NCBI GenBank assembly: GCA_951640195.1
Contig: OX621168.1
Coordinates: 62,001 to 126,000 of the forward strand
DNA: 64,000 bases
Direction of reading: 5' to 3'
From: Porpolomopsis calyptriformis
Taxonomy: Eukaryota; Basidiomycota; Agaricomycetes; Agaricales; Hygrophoraceae
Shown here: in pieces, positions 11,267 to 22,856 of the stretch
Numbering within the stretch: position 1 is the first letter of the stretch
How the letters are laid out: each line of letters opens with the position of its first letter
Notes under the pieces: generated by a model
Told to the model about the DNA's origin: nothing
Database searches by the model: none
The model's input: the letters and a program-made list of their open reading frames with translations, nothing else
Translations under genes and position numbers: made by a program

Positions 11267-12569
11267 GATCCTCCATTAAACCACAAGCATGCTGGATTGG
11301 CCAGCAAACATATGGACACTTCTTGACCTTGTGCTTGCTACTGTAAGCAAAGCAGGAGAAAGATGACCAGCAGAGGTTAGCATTGGAGGGGATACACTGA
11401 AGGTAGCAGTGAAATGAATTGCAGTCAAGAAAGATGGGGGCAGTGCAATGCACAACCCCAGACTGCTTGAAGAATCAAACATAATGACCTTGGTGGGAGG
11501 GAGTCATAATGATTGACAAGGATTGAACTGAAGCATAGGGATGCAACTCTTCACCTTTTATATGTCTACAGACAAAGGGGAAACTAAAAGGAGCTTCCTC
11601 AGTTGAAGAAGAGAAACCCGATACACCAGACAAGAAATAGAAACAATGGTGATCTCATGACTTGGAGAACAATAGGAACAAGTCATGAGACAACACAGTC
11701 CTGTGCTGCGGAAGGCTATACCCAATAGAGTTGAGTCATCAGAAGCACACAGCTTTCCACAGTATAACTAGGAACAATGGCAAACCTTAAATTGGAGGCT
11801 GTGAATAATAAGAAAAGGGGTGACTGCAGAGGCTGACTCATAATGACTCCTACTTTAGAAATACTATATAAACCCTGAGGGCGAAGTGGATCATCACTTC
11901 ATCCTCCTGTGAGATTACTTGTAGTAGCACAGAATCATCTAACTTCCTTTCCATCAGACAAGGAAAGAGAAACATAACCCTGAATCAATTAAGCTAGCTG
12001 TTCATACCTATATTCCCAAAACTCTCAGCAGAGGCATATAATGGATTTAACCCACAACAGAACTTCTTTATAGAACTCAAACTAAATAGTGAAGGAATCA
12101 TTACCCTTTATGAAGACATTCCTGTTAGAACATTCTTCTATATTCTCTTAGACCTAATAAGCTCCAAAGCCTGCCTTGTGATTAATAAAAAGACCTGCAA
12201 CTACAGTTATGACAATTACTCTCCCCTCCCACCTCTACCATCCCCTTACACCTCCCCTTGACACCACTCCTTTCCCTCTGAAGAGGCTTCTTAAAATTCA
12301 GGACAAATTTCCTTTTTGTAGAGGTTAATGTCAGAGATATATTTTTGCTTTTGCTTTGCTCATCTATTCTTGTTTACATCAGACAGTTTACATTAGGAAC
12401 TGCTTAGCCACCCAAGCTCTGCTTAGTAATAGGAGGTAACTAAGCCATCTCCATATTTAGCTTACTATTTCTTTCCTTAACATTCCATATAACTCATCCA
12501 TAGTCACTATAACTCATTTGTAGACTCATATGTAGTCACTATAACTCATCTATAGTTAAGACTCATATG
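11267..12569. other. Decayed repeat sequence
   Basis: No intact gene. An open stretch on the + strand at about 12010-12261 reads FPKLSAEAYNGFNPQQ and continues into a polypeptide with faint retroelement flavour, but it has no diagnostic motif. Near 12,480-12,569 short repeats of ACTATAACTCA and TAGTTA occur, continued on the far side of the Copia element, which shows it landed inside this older repeat. Confidence 0.5.
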
Positions 12570-12793
12570 TAAAAGATAGGGATAAAATAGTATAGAGGGT
12601 AATTACAGGATTACCCTTGGGTTTTTGTACATACAGCACAGCCATGTAACTATATGCTGGTACTAATCTGGTCCACTATCCTGAGTAAGTTGGAATAAGT
12701 GCAGTACTACTTAAGTACATACTCTGAGCAGGCTCTGAGCCAAGTCCACTCCCACCTCCATCCTATAGCCATGTAAGGCTTGTTATTCCAATA
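12570..12793 (-). repeat. Copia 3' LTR (left on + strand)
   Basis: 224 bp, + strand start TAAAAGATAGGG and end TTGTTATTCCAATA. It matches the interrupted partner at the right end and the fragment at 38442-38552. Confidence 0.92.
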
Positions 12794-12800
12794 CTCCCCC

Positions 12801-14134
12801 TCAAGCCTTGCTAAGTCTGAGTTCTGAAGCAAAATGCTTGACCTTTGGAGATGGTAGTGCTTTCGTGAGGGTATCCATAATCATGTCATCGGTGGGACAA
12901 TAAACAAGTTGGAGAGTCCCATTTTTGATAATCCAGTGAATAAAATGGTAGCGGACATCAATGTGTTTTGTCCAGGTATGATACTGCAAGTTTTGTGTAA
13001 GCGCAATGGCAGATTTGTTGTTGGAGAACAGGGTTGTTGCTGGGTTTGTGAATCTGAAAAGTTGGCTTATTAGTGACCAGAGCCAAATGGCCTCCTTGGC
13101 CACATGTGTCACAGCCACATATTCACTCTTGGTTGTAGAAAGCAAGATGATTTCTTACTCTTTAGCACTCTAGGAGATAGCTCCGCTGTTTATAAGGAAA
13201 GCATATCCCAAGATCGCGTGGTGGTCTTCAGCCATGCTTCCATCTGCATCTGCCCACCCAGTGAGCTTCTTCTCAACTCCCCTATAGACTAACCATAGGT
13301 TCCTTGTTCCCTTCAGGTATTGGAATACTTGTTTTATAGCTTCCCAGTGAGCTTCTCCAGGATTGCTTGAGAATCAGGAAAGCATAGTTACAGCAAATGA
13401 TATATCTGGTTGGGTTCCAAGTGATGCATACATCAGTGATCTGACTGCTTCGCAATATAGTATGTTGTGTATCTGGGCACATTCAAGGGGTGTTATTGGG
13501 GATTGCACCTGCGTTAGGCAGGTTTGCAGGTCCATTGGGGTTGATATGGGTTTGTCATCATTGAATCAATATAGGCTCGCTGCGACAGCAAAATTGTGTG
13601 GGATTGACAGTTGTGGATAACTTCAATTCCTAAGAGCCAATGCAGCTCTCCAAGGTCAGTTATTTCAAGGTGTTTCTGTATCTCTGACTTGAAACTAACA
13701 ATCAAATCAAGATTTGTTACCCCAATTGTGCAGTTGTCGACATGGACAACTATGATTATCTGGGACTGTTCATTGTGATAGAAGAATATGGCTTCATCAA
13801 CATTGCATATGGTGAATCTCATCCAGTTGACAAGGATTCCAACAAGTTTTTAGTACTAGCAGTAGCCTGATTGCTTCAGCCCATAGATTGTTTTGACAAG
13901 TTGGCACACTTGGCCATCAGAGTTGGGGGCAGAATATCCAGGGGGTTAGCACATGTAGATGCACTCATCATTAGTAAGTTCACCATTCAAATATGCACCT
14001 TTGATGTTAATCTGGTGTAGTTTGAGATCAATCTGTACAGATATGGTGAGGAAGGTGCAGATTGTTGCTAACTTAGTGATGGGTGCAAATGTATTGAAGT
14101 AGTCCACTCCAGGAAGTTGGGAGAATCCTTGCAC
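12801..14134 (-). pseudogene. Copia reverse transcriptase and RNase H remnants
   Basis: Pieces in element order: GVDYFNTFAPITKLATI at 14134-13946 (RT fingers, normally YxETFAPV), then the palm with the catalytic box reading VHVDNCTIG instead of xVDD (13822-13514). RNase H follows with TKSEYVAVTHVAKEAIW and, near the end, PTDDMIMDTLTKALP (12801-13145). The Asp to Asn change at the catalytic pair and several stops make it non-functional. Confidence 0.88.
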
Positions 14135-14868
14135 AACAAGTTGGGGTTTTCTCCATACAATTTCTCCAGCAGCATTTCACTTTAGTTGGAAAACCCATTT
14201 TGATCTAACAATGTTTGCTTCTGGCGGTGGGTAGTTGATTACCCAAGTTCCTGCTCTTTCAAGCATCTTCAGTTCCTCCATGATAGCTAATTCCCATTCA
14301 GGCTAATAAACAAGTGATTTGGCTTCCACAAGCATGCAGGGTTTGATAGCCTCAGTTGTATTTGCCTCTGCTAGCATTCTGGCCTCATTAACTAGGTTGG
14401 TGGAACTAGTACTGGGTTCTGTAGTTGCATATTCGACTATTAATGCTGTTAGGTCATCTTGGGGGTAGTTATTCGGCATTTGGTTGGTATTGGCTGTATC
14501 ATGTCCAGTGGTGGTCAGGATTGTTGGCAGTTGTACTCCAGTTAGTACAATTGGGTCTCTTCTTGAGGTAGAAGTGACACCTCTGCCTGCAATTAGGTCT
14601 GCAATACATTGGCTAGGTTTTCAATTGCGTCAGGGGTGATCTAGGGCTTCTATCATCATTCTTTGGGGTGCCAGTGGTAGTTCTAGTGCTTGTGCTGGTT
14701 CCAGTGCTGGTGCTGGTTGTAGTTCAGGTGCTGGTTCTAGTGGGGGTGCAGGTGTGTCTGCAAGCTGTAGGCAAGTCTCAGCAATTTCAGGTAAATCCTC
14801 CCCTTTGAGACTTCATTCTAGTAAACATTTTGTTCAATAGTGACTAAGCAGGTTTTGGGCTAATAGAT

Positions 14869-15680
14869 CTAGTATCCATTGCTTTTGGAATTAAATCTGA
14901 TCCATTGTCCTTTTCGAATGTGGCCTCTAAGTTTGTTGCCTGCTTCAATTCTAACCCATAAATGGTTTCCCCATTCCTGTAGCCCTTTAAGGCTCAGTTT
15001 TTGACCATACAGTGCTTCATATAGTGTTATACTATTGAGAGCCTTTGTTGATGTGCAATTCATTAGCCAGACAATGTGTCTAGCAGCTTCAGCCTATAGC
15101 GATTATGGAAGTCTGCTTGCATAAATGAGCATGCACACCCTCTCAAGGATGGTTTAATTTCAATATTCTGCTACACCATTGTGCTGTGGGGTGTTGTGTA
15201 CTGTGAGTTTCTGTTTCATTCTGGCAGCTTCCAGGTGCCTAACAAATGCTTCTGATAGATACTCTCCTCTGCAGTCTGAGTGGAGGACCTTGATTTTGGC
15301 ATCGTATTGAGTCCAACACCATGCTTCATACTTCCAGTATGCATCAAACATTTCTCATTTTCTTACTAATGGGTATAGCCAGGTATGTCATGTTGCATCA
15401 TCAGTGAATGAGATGTAGTAGCATCACCCTCAGAGTGTTTCGACTGGGGATGGTCCCCACACATCAGTGTGTACTCCATCTCTGAAATTTTTGGTGCACT
15501 TACTAACTCTCTCCTTTGCAATAGATTTTTGTATTGCCTTGGCATACACACAGGCTTTGCAAAACAAGGATTTGCTATCCTTCATTAGGTCAAGATGTAG
15601 TCTGTGACCAAGCCTTTTTCAATAAGCTTTTGAGTGGCAGTGGGGGATACATGTCCTAGGCAACTGTGCAGGTCCATTGT
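14869..15680 (-). pseudogene. Copia integrase remnants
   Basis: The HHCC zinc-binding region is visible near 15560-15680 (LGHVSPTATQKLIEKGL, then CKACVYA). The core follows with LHSDCRGEYLS and VHNTPQHNGVAEY at 15160-15351. Downstream codons continue to about 14869. Stops interrupt the frame repeatedly. Confidence 0.88.
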
Positions 15681-16051
15681 TACGATGAGTCTCTTTTTTG
15701 GTTATTATTTCCTTTCTGTGTGCCAGTTCTCTTTACTATCATTTTCGATGCTGCGATTGTCACGCTATCACAACGTGACCGTTACCCGACCGGTCGAGTC
15801 ACGGTCACAAGTGTGACATTTGTCACTCCTTCTTATCTTTTACACTTAATCATTGCTTACACAATCGTTCCATGGATTGATTACATAATCACATTTTCGG
15901 ACTCAGCTAGGGTAAATATAGGCAGCTCGGAATTGCTTGTACTTCTCTAGGTTGAACCACAACTTGGACTTGCCAACTTCTTGTTTGCATTGGCTAAGAC
16001 CCACATTGGACCTCCCAGAGTGAAGACCTGAGTCCTGCTTCGCACCTAACA
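15678..16051. mobile_element. Solo LTR nested in the Copia element, TSD TCCAT
   Basis: 374-bp insert with ends TGTTACGATGAG and CACCTAACA between exact TCCAT duplications (15673-15677 and 16052-16056). It separates protease-side sequence from the integrase zinc region; excising it with one TSD restores the expected order. It is more CpG-rich than its host element. No coding sequence. It belongs to neither of the other two solo-LTR families seen here. Confidence 0.88.
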
Positions 16052-16848
16052 TCCATTATGCTAATGGCATCTTTGATGGCATTCGCAGATTCATTTTGCG
16101 CATCATGGGTGACCTTGTATAGTCCTTGGCAGCTTTTTGGGATTTGTCCCACTATATTGCCATTGCGATTTTGTATCATGCAAGTTCCATGTTTGAAGTC
16201 TGTGGAGTATCAATCTTCATCAAGTCATCTGATTGATACTAGTGTATATCTGACAGCAGGTGAGTATAAGACATCCATGAGTCATATTTTCAATGTTCAC
16301 AATTTATTCAGGATTTCAATAACCATATTGCCCTTGGCAATAGCATTGAACTTCTGTTTGTTAGTGGCAGAGAGGGTCTTGGGAGGTATTGATGTGAGTC
16401 ATTTGAAGTTCCCTTGGTAGGGACTGATATACTGCATTGCACTGGAGTCATATAACTCAATTGTTAACCTCTCACTAGTATTTCCTTCAGTATCAACTGA
16501 TATGATCATGATAGGGTTGGGGGTTGACTAGTGTTCCATCCATGATGAAACAAGTGCTCACATTGGAATTGTCATCACATGTGAGATCCCACCCGTGATG
16601 CTCTGGGTTGTGACAGTCAGCATCTACTTGGTTGAACTAATCCATCTCATGTTCATCATCATAATTCTCCCCCTCATCATCATTGCCATTCGTAATGATG
16701 CCTAGCTCCAGTATAGAGGTGCATCCACCATGGGGTCAGTTAGTCATTTGCAATTCGTTCAAGGACTTGACATCATGTTCAAAAGCATAGCAAGTTTCCA
16801 GGTCAGAATTGATTGCAGCGTTTGCGCTGCCAGAGGGTTTGGGCTTTC

Positions 16849-16890
16849 AGGGTGCAAGACAATCCCTAGAGAAGTGCCCCTTTTTGCCAC
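16849..16890 (-). pseudogene. Copia Gag CCHC zinc knuckle
   Basis: Reads CYNCGKKGHFSRDC, the CX2CX4HX4C nucleic-acid-binding knuckle of Gag, embedded in otherwise disrupted frame. Confidence 0.9.
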
Positions 16891-17113
16891 AGTTGTAGCA
16901 TTCATCCTTGGGACCAGCTGTTCACTGTCCCATTCATCTTCCAGGTCATTTAGAGTCATTGGGTGTGACTGACATTACTTTATTGCTATTGCAATGGTTT
17001 CATTAGTTCTAACCAGGCTTCTGTTGTCGCATAGTGACCTGCCTGTCATACTCTTTAGAGATGAGTGTGATAAGTGTATCCAGCTTGATATCTTGAGAGG
17101 TAACATTGGGTTG

Positions 17114-17575
17114 TTAGGAGGCTAGACGCCTTGCAGTGCTCACTATACTTGCAGCGAAAGTTGAGAGAGAATGCAGGATAGTAGATAGTATTGTTGATAT
17201 GTAGTTCTTGTCATCAATCTTGACATTGACAGCCACCAATCGCTCTTTCTTGCTACACAGTTCCATTAGGAATTCATGGATATTGGCATTCTCTCTACAC
17301 TTCAATTGTAGGAAATCTTGCTGCAGGTCAGTCTTTGCATATGGTCCCTTCTCTGTGTAGTCAACAATGATGAGTTTCCACATGGCAGCAATAGTCATCA
17401 GTCCCTTGATCTGAAAAATGATTGAATCCAGGATCCATTGGGTGAGGAGGTACATTGTGGTTGCCTCATCTTCATCCCACTTGTTAAGCTCAGCCTGTTG
17501 ATCAGTGGTGACAACTCCAGTGTGAACTAGCCTTGTTCCTCCTACAAAATGCCACCATTTTTGTTTCACCTTCAC
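17114..17575 (-). pseudogene. Copia Gag (UBN2-like) fragment
   Basis: A 153-codon open stretch with the gag pattern of Copia elements: an AxxMWxxL-like block (AAMWKLIIVDYTEKG), DLQQDFLQLKCRE and NIHEFLMELCSKKERL. The start of the gag frame upstream is degraded. Confidence 0.85.
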
Positions 17576-17776
17576 AGCAACTTTGAATCAGAATAACCAG
17601 ATGGCCTAGTTTGAGCCATCAATTTTGAGCTTCAGGACATTCACAGGTAGAGTGTCACTCAAAAGTGTCATTGCTTGAGGGGTTGAAGCTAGCATGGTGG
17701 AGGTAGTAGCTGCAATAGTGCCTATGGTGGAATGATAGTAGGTCTAGTGGTAAATTCAGCTGCAAGCAGTTACACA

Positions 17777-17788
17777 GGGCTCATAACC
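17777..17788 (-). other. Copia primer-binding site, initiator-tRNA half type
   Basis: Immediately inside the 5' LTR the + strand reads GGGCTCATAACC. This is the sequence of the initiator tRNA-Met anticodon arm with CAT as anticodon, so the element strand carries its complement. Drosophila copia is known to prime from a cleaved initiator tRNA half. The match is by eye. Confidence 0.65.
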
Positions 17789-17892
17789 TAAAAGATAGGG
17801 ATAAAATAGTACAGAGGGTGATTACAGGATCACCCTTGGGTTTTTGTACATACAGCACAGCCACATGACTCTGCACTGGCACTAATCTAGTC

Positions 17893-18467
17893 CATTAATA
17901 TAACCCCTTAGTCCCCTGAGCTCCGGAGGACATGTTCCATATATCTACGTGATCCCCCAGATGTCTACTACACTGCTATGATGTCCTCGACTACACGATT
18001 CAGCTTCCTGTCCAGTGATTTATCTCCGAATTCTCCGAATTTCTTCAAATTCCTCAATCCTTTGATTCGCGATCACAGCTCATATCAAAGAATGCATCTG
18101 ATAGCCAGACATCCATTGTGTAGATCTTCATTGTTTCCATTGACCCTTTCACCGGTGGCTTCATTCAGAAGTCTCATCCCTTTACTATATAGCATATAAA
18201 GGGATCTTTGTTTTCACAGATATATTTACTTGTAGATATATTTGTATCATAGAAAAGAAAGATGGATTCCATTGTCCCACATCTAGTCCTTCATGTTTGA
18301 GCCTCTGCGACTGCCTCTAGCACTCTAGAGAGTGCTCTGATTTTCCGATTTCTTCTATTTCTTTGATTTTCACTATTTCTTTGATAGCTCCTTTCTATTG
18401 TGCCTCCCATCATCTCTCGGGGCAGATTCCAGAGCTCAGACAGCTCCACATCACATCACTGTTATCC
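17893..18467. mobile_element. Insertion inside the right Copia LTR
   Basis: About 575 bp splits the LTR between its 104-bp and 112-bp halves. Its first about 400 bp match 63165-63568 (shared start ATATRACCCCTTRGTCCC, shared TATATAGCATATAAAGGG). No coding potential. Flanks CATTA and TGTTA could be a 5-bp duplication that differs by two transitions; not certain. Confidence 0.75.
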
Positions 18468-18619
18468 TAAGTAAGTTGGAATAAGTGCAGTACTACATAA
18501 GTACATACTGCGAGCAGGCTCTGAGCCGAGTCCACTCCCACCTCCATCCTATAGCCATGTAAGGCTTGTTATTCCAACAATATGTAGTCACTATAACTCA
18601 CACATAGTTAGTATGACTC

Positions 18620-18831
18620 TGTGACAGATATTACTGTTACAGTGTATACATTAGGGATGTAGTCCTTATATATTGGTGTTTGTACCAGAGAGTAGTATAT
18701 AGGTAGTATTTACCCTTATTTAGGTAGTTCTTTTTATATTTTGCCACCACTCATACCAGGTTTACACATATCCAATAGATATTGGTTGTATCCAGCTGGT
18801 TGTGAGCACTGCAAGATCAAGAACTCTTACA
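18620..18831 (-). mobile_element. Solo LTR, family B, TSD GACTC
   Basis: 212 bp from TGTGACAGATATT to GAACTCTTACA, the reverse complement of the LTR at 44788-44999. Exact GACTC duplications lie at 18615-18619 and 18832-18836. The duplicated site sits in a short repeat containing CACATAGTTAGTAT. Confidence 0.92.
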
Positions 18832-18836
18832 GACTC

Positions 18837-19140
18837 ACACATAGTTAGTATATAAAGCTAGCAGTAGATAGACTTAGGATAAGTCTGTTTCTTTCATTAA
18901 CACCCCAATCAGTAGTCTACCAACTCTTTAAAACCCTGTGCTTAGAGCCTGAAGTAAAACCCTTTGATTGATCCAAGACTGTCATCTAACAATTGGATGC
19001 CATTCTCATTTGGTTTCTAGCATGAGGTTGGAGGGACTGCTATCTCCATAACAACCTTCGCAACATCTGTAGTTCATGACACATCTGGTTCTGATCTTGA
19101 GTAGTATGAAAAGCATTGGGTTGGGAAATAATCTACCCAA
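18837..19140. other. AT-rich repeat flank
   Basis: About 300 bp continuing the older repeat that hosts the Copia and family-B insertions. I see no gene in it; the kinase-like pseudogene starts to be readable only beyond this point. Confidence 0.4.
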
Positions 19141-21000
19141 ATGTCAGCAAGGCAAGGAGGGGAATTGCTCAACATACATGTTGCATTTTGTATTCCTTGC
19201 AAATGTGCTTTCTACTCTGTGAAAAATCAATCAGACGGATCTCACCACTGCAAGTTCGCATAATATTCTGGGGCTCAAGGTCTTCATGTACTATTCCAAT
19301 GCTGTGGAGGTTTTGCACCAGCCCAAATAGCTGGTGTCTAGGAAATTACCTCATAGAGTAGTTACTTCAGTGATTCTTGCTGCTTACCGCTCTGGGGTAC
19401 TTAACTCATCCCAGTCATTCAAAACACCATCATGTAGTTCAAGAATAAGAACATCCATGCTATCACCCTCAAATGCCCTGTAGCATTGTGGAGCAATGTG
19501 ATCCTGCAATTTCCCAGATTAGTATGCCTTCTCTAAAGTTAGGTAGATGCTGAACTCATCACGGAGCCGTTTCCAGCTGTCTGCATCAGCAAGGCGTAGC
19601 TCCTCAACAATCTTGATAGCAAATAAAAAACTGCTGCCATCAAAATGACATTCCCAGACATTCCCAGTCGACCTGTACCCCAGTAAGCGCGTCAGCTATA
19701 GGCGTAATTTCCCAACCTTGGCGCACTGCGGAAGAGCGAGTGTGTTGCTCGACAATAAGTGGAGGTGTACCCAAACTTGGAAGGATTCGGGGGAGTTGGG
19801 AGAAGACGAAGAAAGCTGAGAATACATCAGTGAGATGAGTGGCAAAGCATGGTTCATTCACTCACCATTAGCCCAGGCTCAGCATTGTTATGAACAGCAT
19901 GAGTATGGCTGCAAGTCATCAGAGGATCCGTTGAATTTCCGTTACTTGATCTACCCCAGTATGTCCCTGAATTATCATTGATGTCATGTTCCGGTAAAGA
20001 ACCCTTATCCACTTCTTTGTTAATAGTGTCCAGAACCATGTCGGGATTAAATGGAGATATCTCAACAGGAACGTTATTGGCAGTGGATAAAATTGCACCA
20101 AGGAATGCTCGAAAAGGTACCGAGGAGTCTTGAATACTGATTTTTGGCGAGTATGCGAGAAAGGGGTGATCATCATCCCTCACTAGGTAGCACACAATCC
20201 AGTAATTGTGACACGTCAGAAACATCCATTCCAACTTTCTCAGGCCCAGATATAAAGCTGCCTATAGAATTCCCCTTAGGCTTAACTTTCTAACTAGTAA
20301 GGGAATGGTAGTCACCTTGGTGAAAATTTTCGGCACTAGTAGTTGTTTAGTCTCTCATGTTAACTCAAAGCCATGCAGCGGTAGTGAATCGCCAACTATC
20401 TTCATGACTGAAAGGGATTTTGCTTTCGATAGAATCCTCATTTCTCCATCCAGCATCACAACATAGTCAATCCTAGAGCCGGTTCCTTCAGCCCTGTCTT
20501 CAGCAGCGGTTGAAAAAGCATGTCTGTTATATACCCACAAGCACCTTCTTGCAGCTGGGTGGAAGCCATTGGCCAAAAAATCCCAGCTCTGGCCATTCCA
20601 AATTGATTAGTCTTGAATGAGGGGTTAGGTTTCTTTAAAGCATAATTACCTAAGCTTCATTTGGATTCATTTTCCACTGGTTATTCACTATGCCAATCTC
20701 ATCAACTTTTAATAGGGGTGAAAAACTCTTCAACAAATGTTTCCTCTCTACATCCCCTATAGGAGTGTCTTTGAGGATATCCTCAAGGACATTGCAGAGT
20801 TTTTGAAAAAGGGTGTTGTCTTGCACCGCGTGTTTGGCTTTCCATGGAATCTCGAGCAATCCAGCTTCAATGAGAGAAATGTTGGTTGTACTGACAGTTG
20901 GGTATTCTTTAGGATCAGGGAAGGGGAACTTGGCATGATCTAACAAAAAATCGTGGAATTTGAGCATGATTGGGGGTAGTGACGTGGAGCGTCGTAGCAA
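19141..21000 (-). pseudogene. Broken fungal protein-kinase-like gene (FunK1-like)
   Basis: Read from 21000 downwards, the conserved blocks are in order: an N-terminal region (LEDILKDTPIGDVERKHLL), IDYVVMLDGEMRILSKAKS, WMFLTCHNYWIVCYLVRDDD, SVPFRAFLGAIL, GWEITPIADALTGVQVDWEC, FAIKIVEELRLADADSW, LHSIGIVHEDLEPQN and GEIRLIDFS. The last two are the catalytic-loop (HxDxxxxN) and DFG-equivalent positions. Damage: TAG after NPNEA, TGA after HGFELT where the family has Trp, a one-base insertion in the T-run near 19640, and TAA at about 19520 in the Gln position of KAYQSG. Typical of the large, fast-changing FunK1-type kinase families of agaricomycetes. Family assignment is by remembered consensus. 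Confidence 0.75.
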
Positions 21001-21145
21001 TCAGCGCAGCTGCTTACGTTATTCTGAGTTGAGTTTGAATGAAAGGCCGCCCGTGCCTCCACGCTTGCTTTCACCATCCTCTCCTTCGATTACCATTCCT
21101 CCTCGAAACTAACTCGATCTCATTCTCTCCAAATCAGAACCAACC

Positions 21146-21971
21146 ATGAAATTCAATATCTTAGTTACCATCCTTGCTGGCATTAGCATTGGTAAGTTGA
21201 GCGCCCATATCCTTCTCATTTGATATTATCGTGCCAATCACTCTGTTCTTCTAAACAGCCCCGTATGCTTTCGCCAGCCCCATGCGTGTCGTTGTGATCA
21301 CCAATCACCAAGATTTCCCTCCCAATCTACCTTTCGGACATGACGCCGGTAACAACCTCAATCCCACCATGATTCACGAGGCGGGCCCTCACCAGAACCT
21401 CCCTAACATCGGTCGCCATCCGTGCCACCTTTCTCGGCTCAGCGAAGGTGCCATACACCTCTCCAACACTTTCAGACAAGTTTTCGGATTGCCCCTCGTC
21501 GAGATCAATCCCCGACCGAATGCCCGCATGCCTGATGGGCTCGTCCATATCATGCCCATCTTACCGCCTGGCCACGATTTTCCTCCCGGTCAACCGCCCT
21601 ATCACCACTACAACCACCACCACCGTCATCACAAGAGACCGTTCTTGAGGCGCATTCACCACGCCCTTATGTCCCTTGGTCGCTGGGAGGGTCGTGCAGT
21701 CGCATTCGTTATTGGTGCTCCACCTTCTGATGGATCTTAGGTATATTCGCTCATTTATCTCTTCTGTTTAGGCTGTGGTATCGGTGTTCTCTTGAGGATG
21801 ATCTGGGTCATGGCCCTTGTCACTTACCGCATGATCAAAGGCGGGCGGGTCGAACCTCACTACATCGAGATCGTATGTGAACACGATGTAGCGGACTTTC
21901 CCCCTCAATACATCCAGGAGAAAGCTGTTCTCGCTGACGTTGATGCGAAGAAACCAGCGGATCAGGCTTAG
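21146..21971 (+). CDS. Small secretory-pathway membrane protein, unknown function
   Basis: Three exons (21146-21191, 21259-21714, 21772-21971) give 233 aa. It has a signal peptide (MKFNILVTILAGIS), then about 120 residues rich in Pro, Asn and His with a His-cluster (HHYNHHHRHHKR). A hydrophobic segment spans exon 2/3 (FVIGCGIGVLLRMIWVMALV), followed by a basic turn and a 45-residue acidic tail. The second intron (57 nt, donor GTGCTC) carries an in-frame TAG if retained, giving a shorter form without the membrane segment. No family recognised. It lies at the boundary between repeat-rich and gene-rich DNA. Confidence 0.75.
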
Positions 21972-22028
21972 AAATCTCTTGTTTCTCTAGTTTTCTTCAC
22001 CTCGCCTCGTTTTCGGCATGAAAAAGAC

Positions 22029-22067
22029 ATCGAGCGGATAGCTGTTATTATACTGTATCCGCTCGAT
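22029..22067. terminator. 12-bp perfect stem-loop in the 3' region
   Basis: ATCGAGCGGATA at 22029-22040 pairs with TATCCGCTCGAT at 22056-22067 across a 15-nt loop, 58 bp after the stop codon of the preceding gene and followed by a T-run. In a fungal gene it would be a 3' UTR structure rather than a bacterial-type terminator. Confidence 0.6.
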
Positions 22068-22211
22068 AGCTTTTTCTTGCCAGTTTTTCTCTAGCCGTAT
22101 TCCTAAACAATGTTATACTTTGTATTTTCCTTCACCATTTGTGAGTTGTCAATCGTTTTCAAAATGTGGGCCAGCCCCCGAGCAACCAAAATATGTAAAA
22201 ATGTCAAACAA

Positions 22212-22822
22212 TCACCCCCCAAAGTCATTCCCAGGGCGTGTCGCACCCAAGCCCAACTTGGTGTTCTTAATCACTGCGGTCAGGGGCACCTCTAATCCAC
22301 CCGATACACCAATTTTATCTCCTTCCGACCAACCCATGGTCTGGAGCAGTCTATAGCCAATATTCGACTCTCCGATTTTTGGAGCAGCCTGCGCCAACAG
22401 GGATGAAGTCAGGACGGGTAGCATCAACATAAGACTCACCTTCCCAACTTCTTCCCCATCCCTTTGTTTCGGAAAAACACGTCTACTGGTACCTTTAGCC
22501 TTCCCCTTGGCGTTGTTGCCGCTACCATTCTCGTTATGGTTGAGAGACTTCTGATTACTCCCCCACTTAAGAATACGCGCTACTCTGTTTGGGTCGGCCT
22601 GCCGACCCGTTCGTGGAGTCTTCGAAAGCGTCGTATACCGTGCATTTCCTTTCCCTTTACTAAAGCTTTTCAGTTTAAACACATTTGCCAACTGATGCAC
22701 CCGCTTCCTGTCTTGATGATCCATAGGCGGCAAAGGCAACGACGGCGGCAGCAGCTCTCCGTTCACATCCGCCACAAACACCCGGATCTGCGCGACCACG
22801 CTGGCCATATCGAGGATCTGGT

Positions 22823-22856
<34 letters not shown>

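Larger units (their letters stand above)
12570..18579 (-). mobile_element. Ty1/Copia retrotransposon, degenerate, with TSD ATATG
   Basis: Element on the minus strand bounded by two LTRs (12570-12793 and 17789-18579, the latter interrupted) and exact 5-bp duplications ATATG at 12565-12569 and 18580-18584. In element sense the LTR begins TGTTGGAATAACAAG. The order is gag (UBN2-like), CCHC knuckle, protease, integrase, reverse transcriptase, RNase H, as in Copia. Every domain is broken by stops, so it is inactive. Removing the two internal insertions (15678-16051 and about 17893-18467) leaves an element of about 5.1 kb, a normal Copia size. Confidence 0.95.
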
